From JBNKFQ01 sp050289385 (GTDB lineage Bacteria > Pseudomonadota > Gammaproteobacteria > Pseudomonadales > Porticoccaceae): a stretch of DNA of 25,995 nt. Of this stretch, positions 17,079-24,586 are shown piece by piece. Numbering within the stretch: the first letter of the stretch is position 1; each line of letters begins with the position of its first letter. A model generated the notes under the pieces. It did not search any database and was not told where the DNA came from. It worked only from the letters and a program-made list of their open reading frames with translations. A program made the translations under genes and the position numbers. Location: positions 1 through 25,995 of the forward strand of contig JBNKFQ010000067.1 of assembly GCA_050289385.1 (NCBI GenBank). Direction: 5' to 3'.

Positions 17079-18416
17079 ATGCTGAAATTCTACAACCGCG
17101 AGCAAGAACTCAGTGACCTGGCGCGCATATCCAGGCAGTCTTCAAGCATGGGAAAAATGACCGTTCTGACAGGCCGTCGGAGAGTTGGCAAAACGTTGCT
17201 GGCATTAGAGCATTGCCAAAGCCTGGGCAAGAGTAAGCCCTGGTTGTATTTCTTCGTCGCAAAAAAATCCGAACCCTTATTATGCGAAGAATTTATTGAT
17301 GAGATAAAAAACAAGGTCAGCATACCCGTACTGGGTAAAATACATTCATTTAGGGAAGTATTTGCCCTCGTTCTGGAGGCTGCCAAACAAACAGAGCTGA
17401 CATTAGTCATTGATGAATTTCAGGAGTTTTTTAACATCCAGCCTTCTGTTTACTCAGACATGCAAAAACTCTGGGATCTGAATAAAAAGGACAGCAAACT
17501 GCACGTCATTTTTATTGGATCAGTCTATTCCCTGATGCATAAGATTTTTCAAGATGCTAAAGAACCTCTATTTGGCAGGGCTGACCAGATTATTCATGTT
17601 AAACCCTTTTCTCCAAAAGTATTACAAAAAGTGTTGTTAGACCACAAGGTCTATAAACTGCCCCTGCTCTTCGATTATTTTGCCATTACCGGGGCATTGC
17701 CAAAATACATCGACATACTGGTGAATGAAAAAGCATTCAGTTTTGATCGCATTGTTAACTCTGTTGTCAGAAAAAACTCTCCTTTTGTTCATGAAGGAAG
17801 AAACCTGCTCATTGAAGAATTCGGCAGGAGCTACAACACTTACTTTTCCATACTGGAACTTATCGCCTCGGGGAAAACCTCGCGCCCTGCCATCGAATCG
17901 ATTCTAGAAAAAAATACTGGTGGTTATTTAGAACGTCTGGAGCAAGACTATGGCCTGATAAAACGCATCAAACCCCTGGGAGCCAGCGCGCGAGGAAAAC
18001 TCCAAAAGTACGCCATAACGGATAATTTTTTGAACTTTTGGTTTAGATTTATCCACAAAAACCGATCGGCTATTGAAATTGGAAATTACGAATACATCAA
18101 ACAGTTGATCCGGCGGGACTATCGAACCTGGTGCGGACGGTTGTTAGAGGATTGTTTTCGGCTGCTATTGGCAAGCAGTGGCAAATACAATGAAATTGGC
18201 TCGTGGTGGGATAAGGGCAACACCAATGAAATTGATATTGTTGCAGTTAACACGAGAAATAAAACATTGCTGCTTGCCGAAGTCAAACTGGATAAAAGAA
18301 AAGGTAGCCTTGTAAAACTCCAGGAAAAATCGAAAAAATTGATTAACCAATACTCCGATTATAAGCCCGAGTTAAAAATATTAAGCATGAATGACTTGGC
18401 CGAATACCTGGAATGA
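17079..18416 (+). CDS. AAA ATPase with C-terminal DUF234/PD-(D/E)XK-like domain (COG1672 type)
   Basis: Cytoplasmic ATPase, 445 residues. The STAND-like ATPase_2 domain (PF01637) fills about 3-240: Walker A GRRRVGKT at 32-39, Walker B LTLVIDEFQ with Asp112-Glu113, a sensor strand VIFIGSVYSLM. A winged-helix-like linker (about 255-335, with TSRPAIESILEKNTGGYLER) is followed by a nuclease-like DUF234 tail: EIDIVAV (Asp386) and LLAEVK (Glu401, Lys403), the spacing of an intact PD-(D/E)XK core. Length and order are normal for the family, which is common in archaea and patchy in bacteria, with unknown targets; DNA cleavage is plausible but unproven. Its AT-rich codon use and opposite strand suggest transfer. 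A lost paralogue lies downstream. Confidence 0.9.
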   Translation: MLKFYNREQELSDLARISRQSSSMGKMTVLTGRRRVGKTLLALEHCQSLGKSKPWLYFFVAKKSEPLLCEEFIDEIKNKVSIPVLGKIHSFREVFALVLEAAKQTELTLVIDEFQEFFNIQPSVYSDMQKLWDLNKKDSKLHVIFIGSVYSLMHKIFQDAKEPLFGRADQIIHVKPFSPKVLQKVLLDHKVYKLPLLFDYFAITGALPKYIDILVNEKAFSFDRIVNSVVRKNSPFVHEGRNLLIEEFGRSYNTYFSILELIASGKTSRPAIESILEKNTGGYLERLEQDYGLIKRIKPLGASARGKLQKYAITDNFLNFWFRFIHKNRSAIEIGNYEYIKQLIRRDYRTWCGRLLEDCFRLLLASSGKYNEIGSWWDKGNTNEIDIVAVNTRNKTLLLAEVKLDKRKGSLVKLQEKSKKLINQYSDYKPELKILSMNDLAEYLE

Positions 18417-18445
18417 AACAAGTAAGAGCACCCTCTGACAATTCT

Positions 18446-18494
18446 GTTTTGAGTTCCGGATTTTGGGTCAGGCTTTCAACCAGGAACTCAAAAC
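18446..18494. repeat. 12-bp perfect inverted repeat after the ATPase gene
   Basis: GTTTTGAGTTCC (18446-18457) and its complement (18483-18494) enclose 25 nt. A second, overlapping pair TCAGGCTT/AAGCCTGA lies at 18468-18475 and 18499-18506, so two alternative stems compete. No T-run follows, so a role as an ordinary terminator is doubtful. A C-rich stretch with a run of eight C follows near 18516. Confidence 0.45.
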
Positions 18495-18649
18495 CCGGAA
18501 GCCTGAACTACCCCTCCCCCCCCTGAAAGCCCGATTTCCCTAAAAGCTGTATTTTTACCCACAAAATAAAGTGTTTAAGCCAAAAACCAGACTCATATTT
18601 GTGCTTTTTCTGAATGATTACAACAAGTTGAGTTGGTGCGACCCCAATT

Positions 18650-18776
18650 GGGTGAAAAAACTTCCTGGAATCTGTATTTTGCATAAACACTGATGGTTAG
18701 ACAGAAATCGTTCTATAAGCCCGAATTTAAAATATTAGGTATGGATGATCTGGCAGAATATCTGGATAACCAGTAA
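18650..18776 (+). pseudogene. Deleted paralogue of the AAA ATPase: leader copy B fused to the last codons
   Basis: Bases 18650-18712 repeat the leader found before the intact ATPase gene. The sequence then jumps, at 18712-18714, to DNA matching the 3' end of the ATPase gene: YKPEFKILGMDDLAEYLDNQ and stop, against YKPELKILSMNDLAEYLE in the intact protein. Most changes are silent or conservative, so the lost copy had been under protein-level selection. Promoter, operator and over 400 codons are gone. This is best read as a tandem paralogue removed by an internal deletion. Confidence 0.75.
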
Positions 18777-18797
18777 GTGCAAACCGGGACTTTACTT

Positions 18798-18900
18798 GAG
18801 ACTGTAGCTAAATTTGTGTAACTGTATGGGGTAAGGATAGGCAACGATGAACAAGAAAGAACTCCAGGCACTCGCACAGGCTGCGGCCAAAAATATAAAT
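18798..18900 (+). mobile_element. Left-end fragment of an IS256-family insertion sequence
   Basis: An ATG at 18847, with AAGGA about 10 nt ahead, begins MNKKELQALAQAAAKNI, which matches the usual opening of IS256-family transposases (xKKELQALAxxxAKxIKTExDL). Similarity stops after about 18 codons, near 18900, and the frame then reads unrelated sequence to a stop at the cytochrome gene. The preceding GAGACTGTAGCTAAATTTGT at 18798 is a plausible IS left end. Transposase core and right end are missing, so the element is dead. Confidence 0.5.
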
Positions 18901-18945
18901 CTTCAGTCAATTGTTTGTAATATTTTCCAAATAGCAATCATCAAC

Positions 18946-19395
18946 TTATTCTCTGTCGTTATTTAAACGTTGTAAAATCTCCCGACGCTTGCTAGCAGCC
19001 CCTGAAATCAACGGAGCTTTTCGCCATTGACTAACTTCGGTACCACTGTAGGGTTTGAATTGTGGCGGCAAATGCTCCATATCATAAGTCTGTAATACCC
19101 AGTTCAGCAGTTCGGCAACCTCATCACCCGATAACGACACAAATGCCACTCCTGGCACTCGGGCCAAATATGCCCGCCCCTCCTGGTTGTGTAAAAACTG
19201 TGCGACTACTCCCACCATATTCGGCGCTCCATCCTTACTTCCCCTCGCCCCCACTCCGTGGCAACCCTGACAGTGCATAATCCAGTTGTAGCGAGCACGC
19301 TCAGTTTGGCTTACACCGGTTAGCTCCGACGCCGTTACCAAACCCACCAGGCACACACCCAACAAAACGAACAACGTAAATGCCCACCTACACAT
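18946..19395 (-). CDS. Small exported monohaem c-type cytochrome
   Basis: Periplasmic cytochrome c, 149 residues. Signal peptide about 4-22 (WAFTLFVLLGVCLVGLVTA). CQGCH at 42-46 binds haem covalently; APNMVG (58-63), YLARVPGVAF and LSGDEVAELLNWVLQTY follow as in class I-like small cytochromes of dehydrogenase clusters. The sixth ligand is not certain (Met60 or Met106). It starts 6 bp after the amine-dehydrogenase fragment on the same strand. In the aromatic amine dehydrogenase (aau) cluster of Alcaligenes faecalis, a small periplasmic monohaem cytochrome gene follows aauA, so this is probably the surviving equivalent. Whether it is still made or useful is open, as no promoter of its own is evident. 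Confidence 0.88.
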   Translation of the reverse strand: MCRWAFTLFVLLGVCLVGLVTASELTGVSQTERARYNWIMHCQGCHGVGARGSKDGAPNMVGVVAQFLHNQEGRAYLARVPGVAFVSLSGDEVAELLNWVLQTYDMEHLPPQFKPYSGTEVSQWRKAPLISGAASKRREILQRLNNDRE

Positions 19396-19401
19396 AGGTA
19401 T

Positions 19402-19674
19402 CTAATCCTGATCTAATGCGACACCCAACACCACGGCGGTAGAACAAGTAAAGCTGTTGCTTTTAGTTCCAAGACACCAGCGGTAACTGCCACTGGCCAT
19501 TGGACTGACCACTGGTCGGGAATCGGGGTTATAAGGGCCACAGACGCAGCGAGTACACTTGGGCTTGCCACAACAATCGTTGTAGGAAATGATATAGTTC
19601 TTGCCGTCCACCGGGTTGTGGCAAGTGCCAATCCAGACAACCAATTTTGAGACGGGCAGAATCAGGGGAAGCAT
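19402..19674 (-). pseudogene. C-terminal fragment of a TTQ amine dehydrogenase light chain (MauA/AauA type)
   Basis: From about residue 11 the frame matches the light-chain C-terminal half: WIGTCHNPVDGKNYIISYND followed by CCGKPKCTRCVC, then SYRWCLGTKSNSFTC and TAVVLGV. Eight Cys of the dense disulphide core remain, and Trp66 in RWCL fits the second tryptophan of the TTQ cofactor. The N-terminal half, with the signal peptide, the first cysteines and the first TTQ tryptophan (CDYWRYCAxDG region), is absent, and no shifted-frame remainder is found upstream. The ATG lies inside a hairpin loop and is fortuitous. Without the first tryptophan no cofactor can form, so the product cannot be an active subunit. 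Confidence 0.82.
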
Positions 19675-19692
19675 TTAAAAACTTCCCCTGAT
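19661..19692 (-). terminator. Possible hairpin terminator after receptor 2
   Basis: A perfect 11-bp stem ATCAGGGGAAG/CTTCCCCTGAT with a 10-nt AT-rich loop, about 70 bp past the receptor-2 stop. There is no T-run after it, so termination may be incomplete and the cytochrome gene could receive read-through. Confidence 0.4.
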
Positions 19693-19763
19693 CTTCTACA
19701 TAATAAATAATTGGCACAGGCACAAGAGACAAGGTTAGTGCCCTTTTGAAAGACCAGGCAATA

Positions 19764-22454
19764 TCAAAAGTGGTAGCTCATATTCAAACCAATGATCCGC
19801 GGGCGAAGGCGAAGATAGGAGTTGTACCCAGAGTTACGAGTAGAGTTTCCTTCGGAAGCAAGAGCTTTTGAATTTGTCAAATTTCTCACAAAAATCTCAA
19901 GGTCAACATTGCCAAAGTTAATCCCTCCTCTCATATGAATCTGATGATATCCACCCAGTTTGGGTGCGCTATCTGGCTGATTAAGCGTGCCTTCAAAGGT
20001 GCTGAGATGGTTATAATCAGCTCTAATGTAACTGTCATACCCCTGTATCAGGAATCCATATTCCAGACCACCACTTAAGCTGAAATCTGCAGAACCTGGC
20101 AACTTAGTACCTTTTTCACCCAGATTCGCCTGTGTCTCTGCAATCTCGGTAGTATTGTAAGACGTCGCCAAATTCAGCGCCAAATAGTCCGTCAAAAGAG
20201 TAGAGACTTCCATTTCAAAACCTTTTGAGAGTGCCTTGCCTACATTCACGGTAGTTGATCCGCTTGGTACGGTAAATTCACCGTTGTCATCAACCTCAAA
20301 CGTCTGCAAACTAACGGGCAACCCCCTCCAATCGATCTGGTAAGCTGTAAGGTTAAGTGTCAAACGTTGATCAAAGAAACTACCTTTGAAGCCAATTTCA
20401 TAATTATCAGTTTCATCTGGCTTGGTATGGTCAAGAATAGGGTATTTTGCGCCGTTGACTCCAGTGTAAAAACCAGTTCCCTCTGGATCAAAATTTTGAA
20501 TTGGCTGTTTAACACCAAGAGGCTTACCCGGACGGAACCCCTGGGCCCATTGCGCGTATAACAAAGTATTTTCCGAAGGTTTCCAGCTCAAGTTCGTCTT
20601 GTAGGTATTACCTCTAACCGAGGCCGATAGGTCGGAGTATTTTACTAACGTAGCCTTGCGAATCCATCCACCGCGATAATAAGTTGTGCTGCTCTGATCA
20701 TATTCATAAGAACGAGCCCCCAAGGTCAACGTCAGATCGTCGACAATATCCCAGGACAGCTCACCGAATATTGCCTTTTGCACTTCTGGCACAGAGGATT
20801 CCCCAGACAAGTCCAAACTCCAGAAAAAATCGTCTGGCGCATTAGCTGGTACCGCAGGGGCTTCTGACAGACCTGTATATTGCACAAAAAAATCTGTAGC
20901 CAAATCTGGATCACCAGAGAAACCTTCCAAGCCATATCGCTTTACTTTATCTTTCTGATAAAAACCACCAACCAATAATTGAACAGGCCCATCAAATGAA
21001 GAGGCAAAGCGAAGCTCTTGGGTGAAGCGGTCACCAAGGCGTGGATAGGTACCAAAATACGTACCAAAAACCCTTCTATAGGTTGAGTCGCCAATTCGGT
21101 AACCTTCATAATCCAGCCAAGAACTGGAACTGACCAGGTTGCCTAAGCCGACGTCATAATCAACATCCAGGCGCGTATATGAAAGTTCTGACAATGACGC
21201 TTCTGGCGCAGTTGAGTAACCATTATAGCCAACCACAATAAGTTCGGGGCGGGCTCGAACTTGTTGATAGTCTCCTGGCAACCTGAGGTCAATCTCAAGA
21301 GAACCATCCTGTTCTGTTTTTTGACGAGTGTGGCTCAGTCTTACGCTCAAATCCTCTACAGGCTGCCAAAGTGCCGAAATGCGTATCCCCTGCGTCTCGT
21401 TTGCTCCGCGGTTGCCTTCATCGATAACCGAGCCGCCCCATTGCTCAACAACACTGCGTATTTCGACATCCCCTGTATGACTTCCAGCAATATTGTCCAC
21501 ATACCCACTGTTCTTAACTCGATAAACAACTCCCCGAATGGCAAGATTATTTTCTATTAGAGGTATGTTTACGACCCCTTCCAGTTGATTATTATCGCCG
21601 CCGGCAAGGCCGGTCGCAGAATAACCAGCTTTAACACTGCCCTCAAATACTGTCAAATCTGGCAACTTGGGAATAATACGAACCGCTCCACCCATCGAGC
21701 CCGCGCCAAAAAGTGTTCCCTGCGGACCTTTTAACACCTCGACTCGTTCTATATCCACCATTCGAAAATCACCAAAGCCACCAGACCATCCGATTGTGCC
21801 ATCCAATGGCACGCCATCAAAATAAACTCCTACTGCGGCCCGCTCTCTCTGGGGATCAGAGGAGATACCACGCATCGAGATACCGCTGCCTTCCGCACCT
21901 CTGTCCATCATAACCACCCCAGCGATGGAACTCAGGTAATCATCCATTTTTACCAAACCCCTTTTTTCAATGACATCAGCACCCAATACTGTGATCGCTG
22001 CAGCCGTATCCTGTAATTTTGTTTCGCGCTTTGTTGCAGTGACTGTAATTTCTTCCATTTGGAAGCTCGAAGAATCTTGTTCTTGATTTTCTTTACCCGA
22101 AACTTCCCCTGGGGCATATTTTTTCACAACCACCATATTGTCAGAAATGTACTCATGAGTAAGCCCGGTGCCCACCAACAAAGCCATTAACGCCTGCTCT
22201 GCAGTTACAGATCCGTTAACCTCTGGGGAGACTACATTTTTACCCAACTGCTGTGGCACAATAATTTCCAAACCTGTTTTATCGGCCAGCTCCACCAGTG
22301 CATCTACCGATGCTTTTGAACTTATATGAATATCCAAAGGCTGCGAATCTGCAACTGCATTCTGTGAAAGCACAAACACAACAGACGCCACAATACTTGA
22401 CAGTTTTGTTTTCAGCAGATTACTTCGGCCCGCTGACATCTTTATACAACTCAT
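19764..22454 (-). CDS. TonB-dependent outer-membrane receptor with N-terminal STN signalling domain (receptor 2)
   Basis: Outer-membrane transducer, 896 residues. Signal peptide about 1-36; STN domain about 39-112 (LDIHISSKASVDALVELAD onward); TonB-box-like EEITVTA at 134-140; plug about 145-265 with RVEVLKGPQGTLFG and MGGAVRI; barrel to a terminal Phe (NMSYHF). GGAGG stands 6 nt before the ATG, fixing the start. It is paralogous to receptor 1 along its whole length but clearly diverged, with different extracellular loops, so a different ligand is likely. Cassette order FecI2-FecR2-receptor is the same. A palindromic site lies about 20 bp upstream, between promoter and start codon, suggesting an extra repressor-type control absent from receptor 1. 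Confidence 0.95.
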   Translation of the reverse strand: MSCIKMSAGRSNLLKTKLSSIVASVVFVLSQNAVADSQPLDIHISSKASVDALVELADKTGLEIIVPQQLGKNVVSPEVNGSVTAEQALMALLVGTGLTHEYISDNMVVVKKYAPGEVSGKENQEQDSSSFQMEEITVTATKRETKLQDTAAAITVLGADVIEKRGLVKMDDYLSSIAGVVMMDRGAEGSGISMRGISSDPQRERAAVGVYFDGVPLDGTIGWSGGFGDFRMVDIERVEVLKGPQGTLFGAGSMGGAVRIIPKLPDLTVFEGSVKAGYSATGLAGGDNNQLEGVVNIPLIENNLAIRGVVYRVKNSGYVDNIAGSHTGDVEIRSVVEQWGGSVIDEGNRGANETQGIRISALWQPVEDLSVRLSHTRQKTEQDGSLEIDLRLPGDYQQVRARPELIVVGYNGYSTAPEASLSELSYTRLDVDYDVGLGNLVSSSSWLDYEGYRIGDSTYRRVFGTYFGTYPRLGDRFTQELRFASSFDGPVQLLVGGFYQKDKVKRYGLEGFSGDPDLATDFFVQYTGLSEAPAVPANAPDDFFWSLDLSGESSVPEVQKAIFGELSWDIVDDLTLTLGARSYEYDQSSTTYYRGGWIRKATLVKYSDLSASVRGNTYKTNLSWKPSENTLLYAQWAQGFRPGKPLGVKQPIQNFDPEGTGFYTGVNGAKYPILDHTKPDETDNYEIGFKGSFFDQRLTLNLTAYQIDWRGLPVSLQTFEVDDNGEFTVPSGSTTVNVGKALSKGFEMEVSTLLTDYLALNLATSYNTTEIAETQANLGEKGTKLPGSADFSLSGGLEYGFLIQGYDSYIRADYNHLSTFEGTLNQPDSAPKLGGYHQIHMRGGINFGNVDLEIFVRNLTNSKALASEGNSTRNSGYNSYLRLRPRIIGLNMSYHF

Positions 22455-22474
22455 GGTATTCCTCCACTTGTGAT

Positions 22475-22488
22475 TTGCCGTGCGGCAA
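22475..22488. promoter_or_regulatory. Palindromic operator candidate upstream of receptor 2
   Basis: TTGCCGTGCGGCAA, a 14-bp palindrome with one central imperfection, 20 bp upstream of the receptor-2 ATG. It differs at one base from the perfect palindrome at 24485-24498. Position between the promoter and the start codon fits repression. Confidence 0.55.
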
Positions 22489-22601
22489 CTGTGTCGATTG
22501 CCGTCCCCCTATTAAACGGGTCACCCCAAAATCTTCACCCCCTGCAAAATAAAAAATCACTTTTATTCAAATACCTGCAACAAACCTGAAATAAAAACTA
22601 A

Positions 22602-23747
22602 TTAATTTCTATTTAAAGGTGTACGAGATACTCGACTGATAACAATATTATCCGAGTAACGCGCCACCCGAACTGGCAGGCTCACTTCCAGCCCAGCCAG
22701 GAACACATCCAGATTTTCCACATTAAAAACCACTGTAATACGATCTTTCATCAGCTCCATATCATCAATGATCACCTTGCGGCGAGCATAGCGGTTGATT
22801 TCCTCAACCACTTGCTGCAAAGGCTGATTTTTAAAACGTATTTTGCCACCCAGCCAATCAGCATATCGCCCCAATGTATCAGGATTATTTTGTGTTAATA
22901 AAATCAATTTACCGGCGTTATCCACTCCCAGCACCATACCTGCTTCAAGGCGAAACTGTTGATTGACTGGAACCACAACGTCGCCCTCATGTATTCGCAC
23001 ACCTAAACGATCGAAATCTGGAGCTTTCACCTGTTTTGATGCACGTTCCTCTTTGGGATGCAAGGCAACCGAACCTTCAACAACCGCTACCGTCAATTGC
23101 GAATGGATTTTCTGCACATTAAATTGCGTACCCAAAACGGTAATGGATCTCGCACCGGTCTCAACAGTAAACGGGCGCTCGACATCGGTTTTCACATCAA
23201 AAAACACTTCACCGTAATCCAAAATAGCACGACGGTAACCTTTGGTGTATTCCAGTAGCAAGCTTGAATCTGTATTCAGAGTTACTGACGACCCATCCAG
23301 CAAATGTACCGTTCTCTGTTCACCGACAATGGTCGTATAGCGCGCCAACAGTTCCGCGCCGCTGTGCTCGCTGTCGTTCGAATAAAACACCCATGACACA
23401 ACCACCACCAAAACGGTCGCGGCCAAACCGAATGCCAGGCGTCCGGCATGCCATGTCTTTCTGCCCGTATTCCTTTCAGTCGCACTCGGTATGTTCGTCT
23501 CAGCCCAGGACTGAACTTTTGCGTCATTCTCCAAGTGTGCCAGATCTGCCCAGCTATCCATTGCGCGCGCAAACGCCTTACTGTTTTCGGTGCCTTTTTT
23601 TTGCCAATTTTCCAGCTCCAGAAGCAAATCAGTCACCTGCACATCATTGTCGATACGGCCGCAACACAATTTGTCGACATAGTACATCGCCTGTTTTTCG
23701 GCACGGCTCTGTTGATACGTATTGTTATCCATGATGTATTTGCTCAT
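22602..23747 (-). CDS. FecR-family anti-sigma/signal relay protein (FecR2)
   Basis: Inner-membrane partner of FecI2, 381 residues. Cytoplasmic part about 1-100 (AMYYVDKLCCG; ELENWQKKGTENSKAFARAM, the FecR N-terminal signature region); one membrane span about 104-122 (LAFGLAATVLVVVVSWVFY); periplasmic FecR domain with VGEQRTVHLLDGSSVTLNT, YGEVFFDV and VLGTQFNV; C-terminal STN-like part from about 300 (KNQPLQQVVEEINRYARRKV). The frame is open to 23894, inside the sigma gene; the ATG at 23747 is chosen because GGAGG lies 6 nt before it and it starts 2 bp after the sigma stop. The receptor-2 gene follows after 147 bp. Confidence 0.92.
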   Translation of the reverse strand: MSKYIMDNNTYQQSRAEKQAMYYVDKLCCGRIDNDVQVTDLLLELENWQKKGTENSKAFARAMDSWADLAHLENDAKVQSWAETNIPSATERNTGRKTWHAGRLAFGLAATVLVVVVSWVFYSNDSEHSGAELLARYTTIVGEQRTVHLLDGSSVTLNTDSSLLLEYTKGYRRAILDYGEVFFDVKTDVERPFTVETGARSITVLGTQFNVQKIHSQLTVAVVEGSVALHPKEERASKQVKAPDFDRLGVRIHEGDVVVPVNQQFRLEAGMVLGVDNAGKLILLTQNNPDTLGRYADWLGGKIRFKNQPLQQVVEEINRYARRKVIIDDMELMKDRITVVFNVENLDVFLAGLEVSLPVRVARYSDNIVISRVSRTPLNRN

Positions 23748-23749
23748 CG

Positions 23750-24310
23750 TCACCCTCCCTGCCTGATTTCGGCAAGGGCTTTCATGGCCCGAATAATGTA
23801 TTTTTCCACCCGACTCGGTGATATGCCCATCGCCGCTGACACTTCCTGATAGGTCATCTGGTGAAAACGCTTTAACACCAGGGCGGCTCGACATTGCGGC
23901 GTCAACGTTTTCATCACAGCTTTTATTTGATCCATTTGCTGATGACTGGACACAATATCCTCGGGGCTGGCCCCCCGAACTGGCTCACCAGTTCCCTCAC
24001 CGTGGGCATGCTCCCAAGGCTGGCGTACCGCTTGCCTGCGGTTGTAATCGGTGACCAGGTTATTGGCGATGGAAAACAGGTAAGCTCGGGGGTTTTCGTG
24101 CTCATTCAGCTTTTCTTCCAGGCCCTCCACACGCGCCAGGCGATAAAATAGCTCCTGAACGATATCTTCACGATCTTCCGGGCACGCCAGACGCAGACGC
24201 ATAAACGTGCGCAGTGAGGTTTGGTATTGACTGAACAAACCTTCCAGCGTTGTTTGCTGTTGTTGTCGTCTACTCGACAAATCAATCACTTTTTTGTCCG
24301 GTTTGAGCAC
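23750..24310 (-). CDS. FecI-type ECF sigma factor (FecI2)
   Basis: ECF sigma factor, 186 residues from the GTG at 24310. Region 2: REDIVQELFYRLARVEGL and RAYLFSIANNLVTDY; region 4: PQCRAALVLKRFHQMTYQEV followed by SAAMGISPSRVEKYIIRAM. The open frame reaches an ATG at 24415, with another ATG at 24364. GTG at 24310 is preferred because GGAG stands 7 nt before it, the product then has normal FecI length, and the upstream part contains a run of nine G (coding strand) and an atypical Trp/Tyr-rich stretch. The stop lies 2 bp before fecR2. Divergent from the araC gene. Confidence 0.88.
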   Translation of the reverse strand: MLKPDKKVIDLSSRRQQQQTTLEGLFSQYQTSLRTFMRLRLACPEDREDIVQELFYRLARVEGLEEKLNEHENPRAYLFSIANNLVTDYNRRQAVRQPWEHAHGEGTGEPVRGASPEDIVSSHQQMDQIKAVMKTLTPQCRAALVLKRFHQMTYQEVSAAMGISPSRVEKYIIRAMKALAEIRQGG

Positions 24311-24484
24311 AGTATAGCTCCGGCATATTGCGTAATATGGCTTGACCCACCAGGTAAAACGCATATCCTGATCTTTTTCACCCCCCCCCGCGGAGAAGAT
24401 ATCGGATGCATCCATACAGTGCCGGACCTCGCTTGAGCGGGCTGCGTTGTCCCTACAGGCATTGTTTGTTATACAATGACATCC

Positions 24485-24498
24485 TTGCCGTACGGCAA
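24485..24498. promoter_or_regulatory. Perfect palindromic operator candidate between fecI2 and araC
   Basis: TTGCCGTACGGCAA, a perfect 14-bp palindrome, 89 bp before the AraC start and 175 bp before the preferred FecI2 start. Just beside it (24467-24476) is an AT-rich core that can serve as a -10 box on either strand (TATACA on plus, TATAAC on minus), so a bound protein could affect both genes. The remaining part of 24311-24586 shows nothing else. Confidence 0.55.
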
Positions 24499-24586
24499 TA
24501 TAAGAGAAGACTGCCCTCTATCGAAAAACCAGCCTTGTTTTCGGTAACGCAACAACCGGACAAAACAGATCATTTGGTGAACAACT

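Noticed and set aside
18446..18506. Inverted repeats after the ATPase gene as its terminator
   Set aside because: Stems are separated by a long loop, compete with each other, and no T-run follows; kept only as a repeat.
22534..22555. Receptor-2 upstream GGGT...CGTT as a third copy of the FecI1-type promoter
   Set aside because: The GGGT and CGTT elements are 18 nt apart, not 16, and the AGGTGTA part is absent.
23748..23894. N-terminal extension of FecR2 into the sigma gene
   Set aside because: GGAGG stands 6 nt before the ATG at 23747, which is where FecR homologues start.
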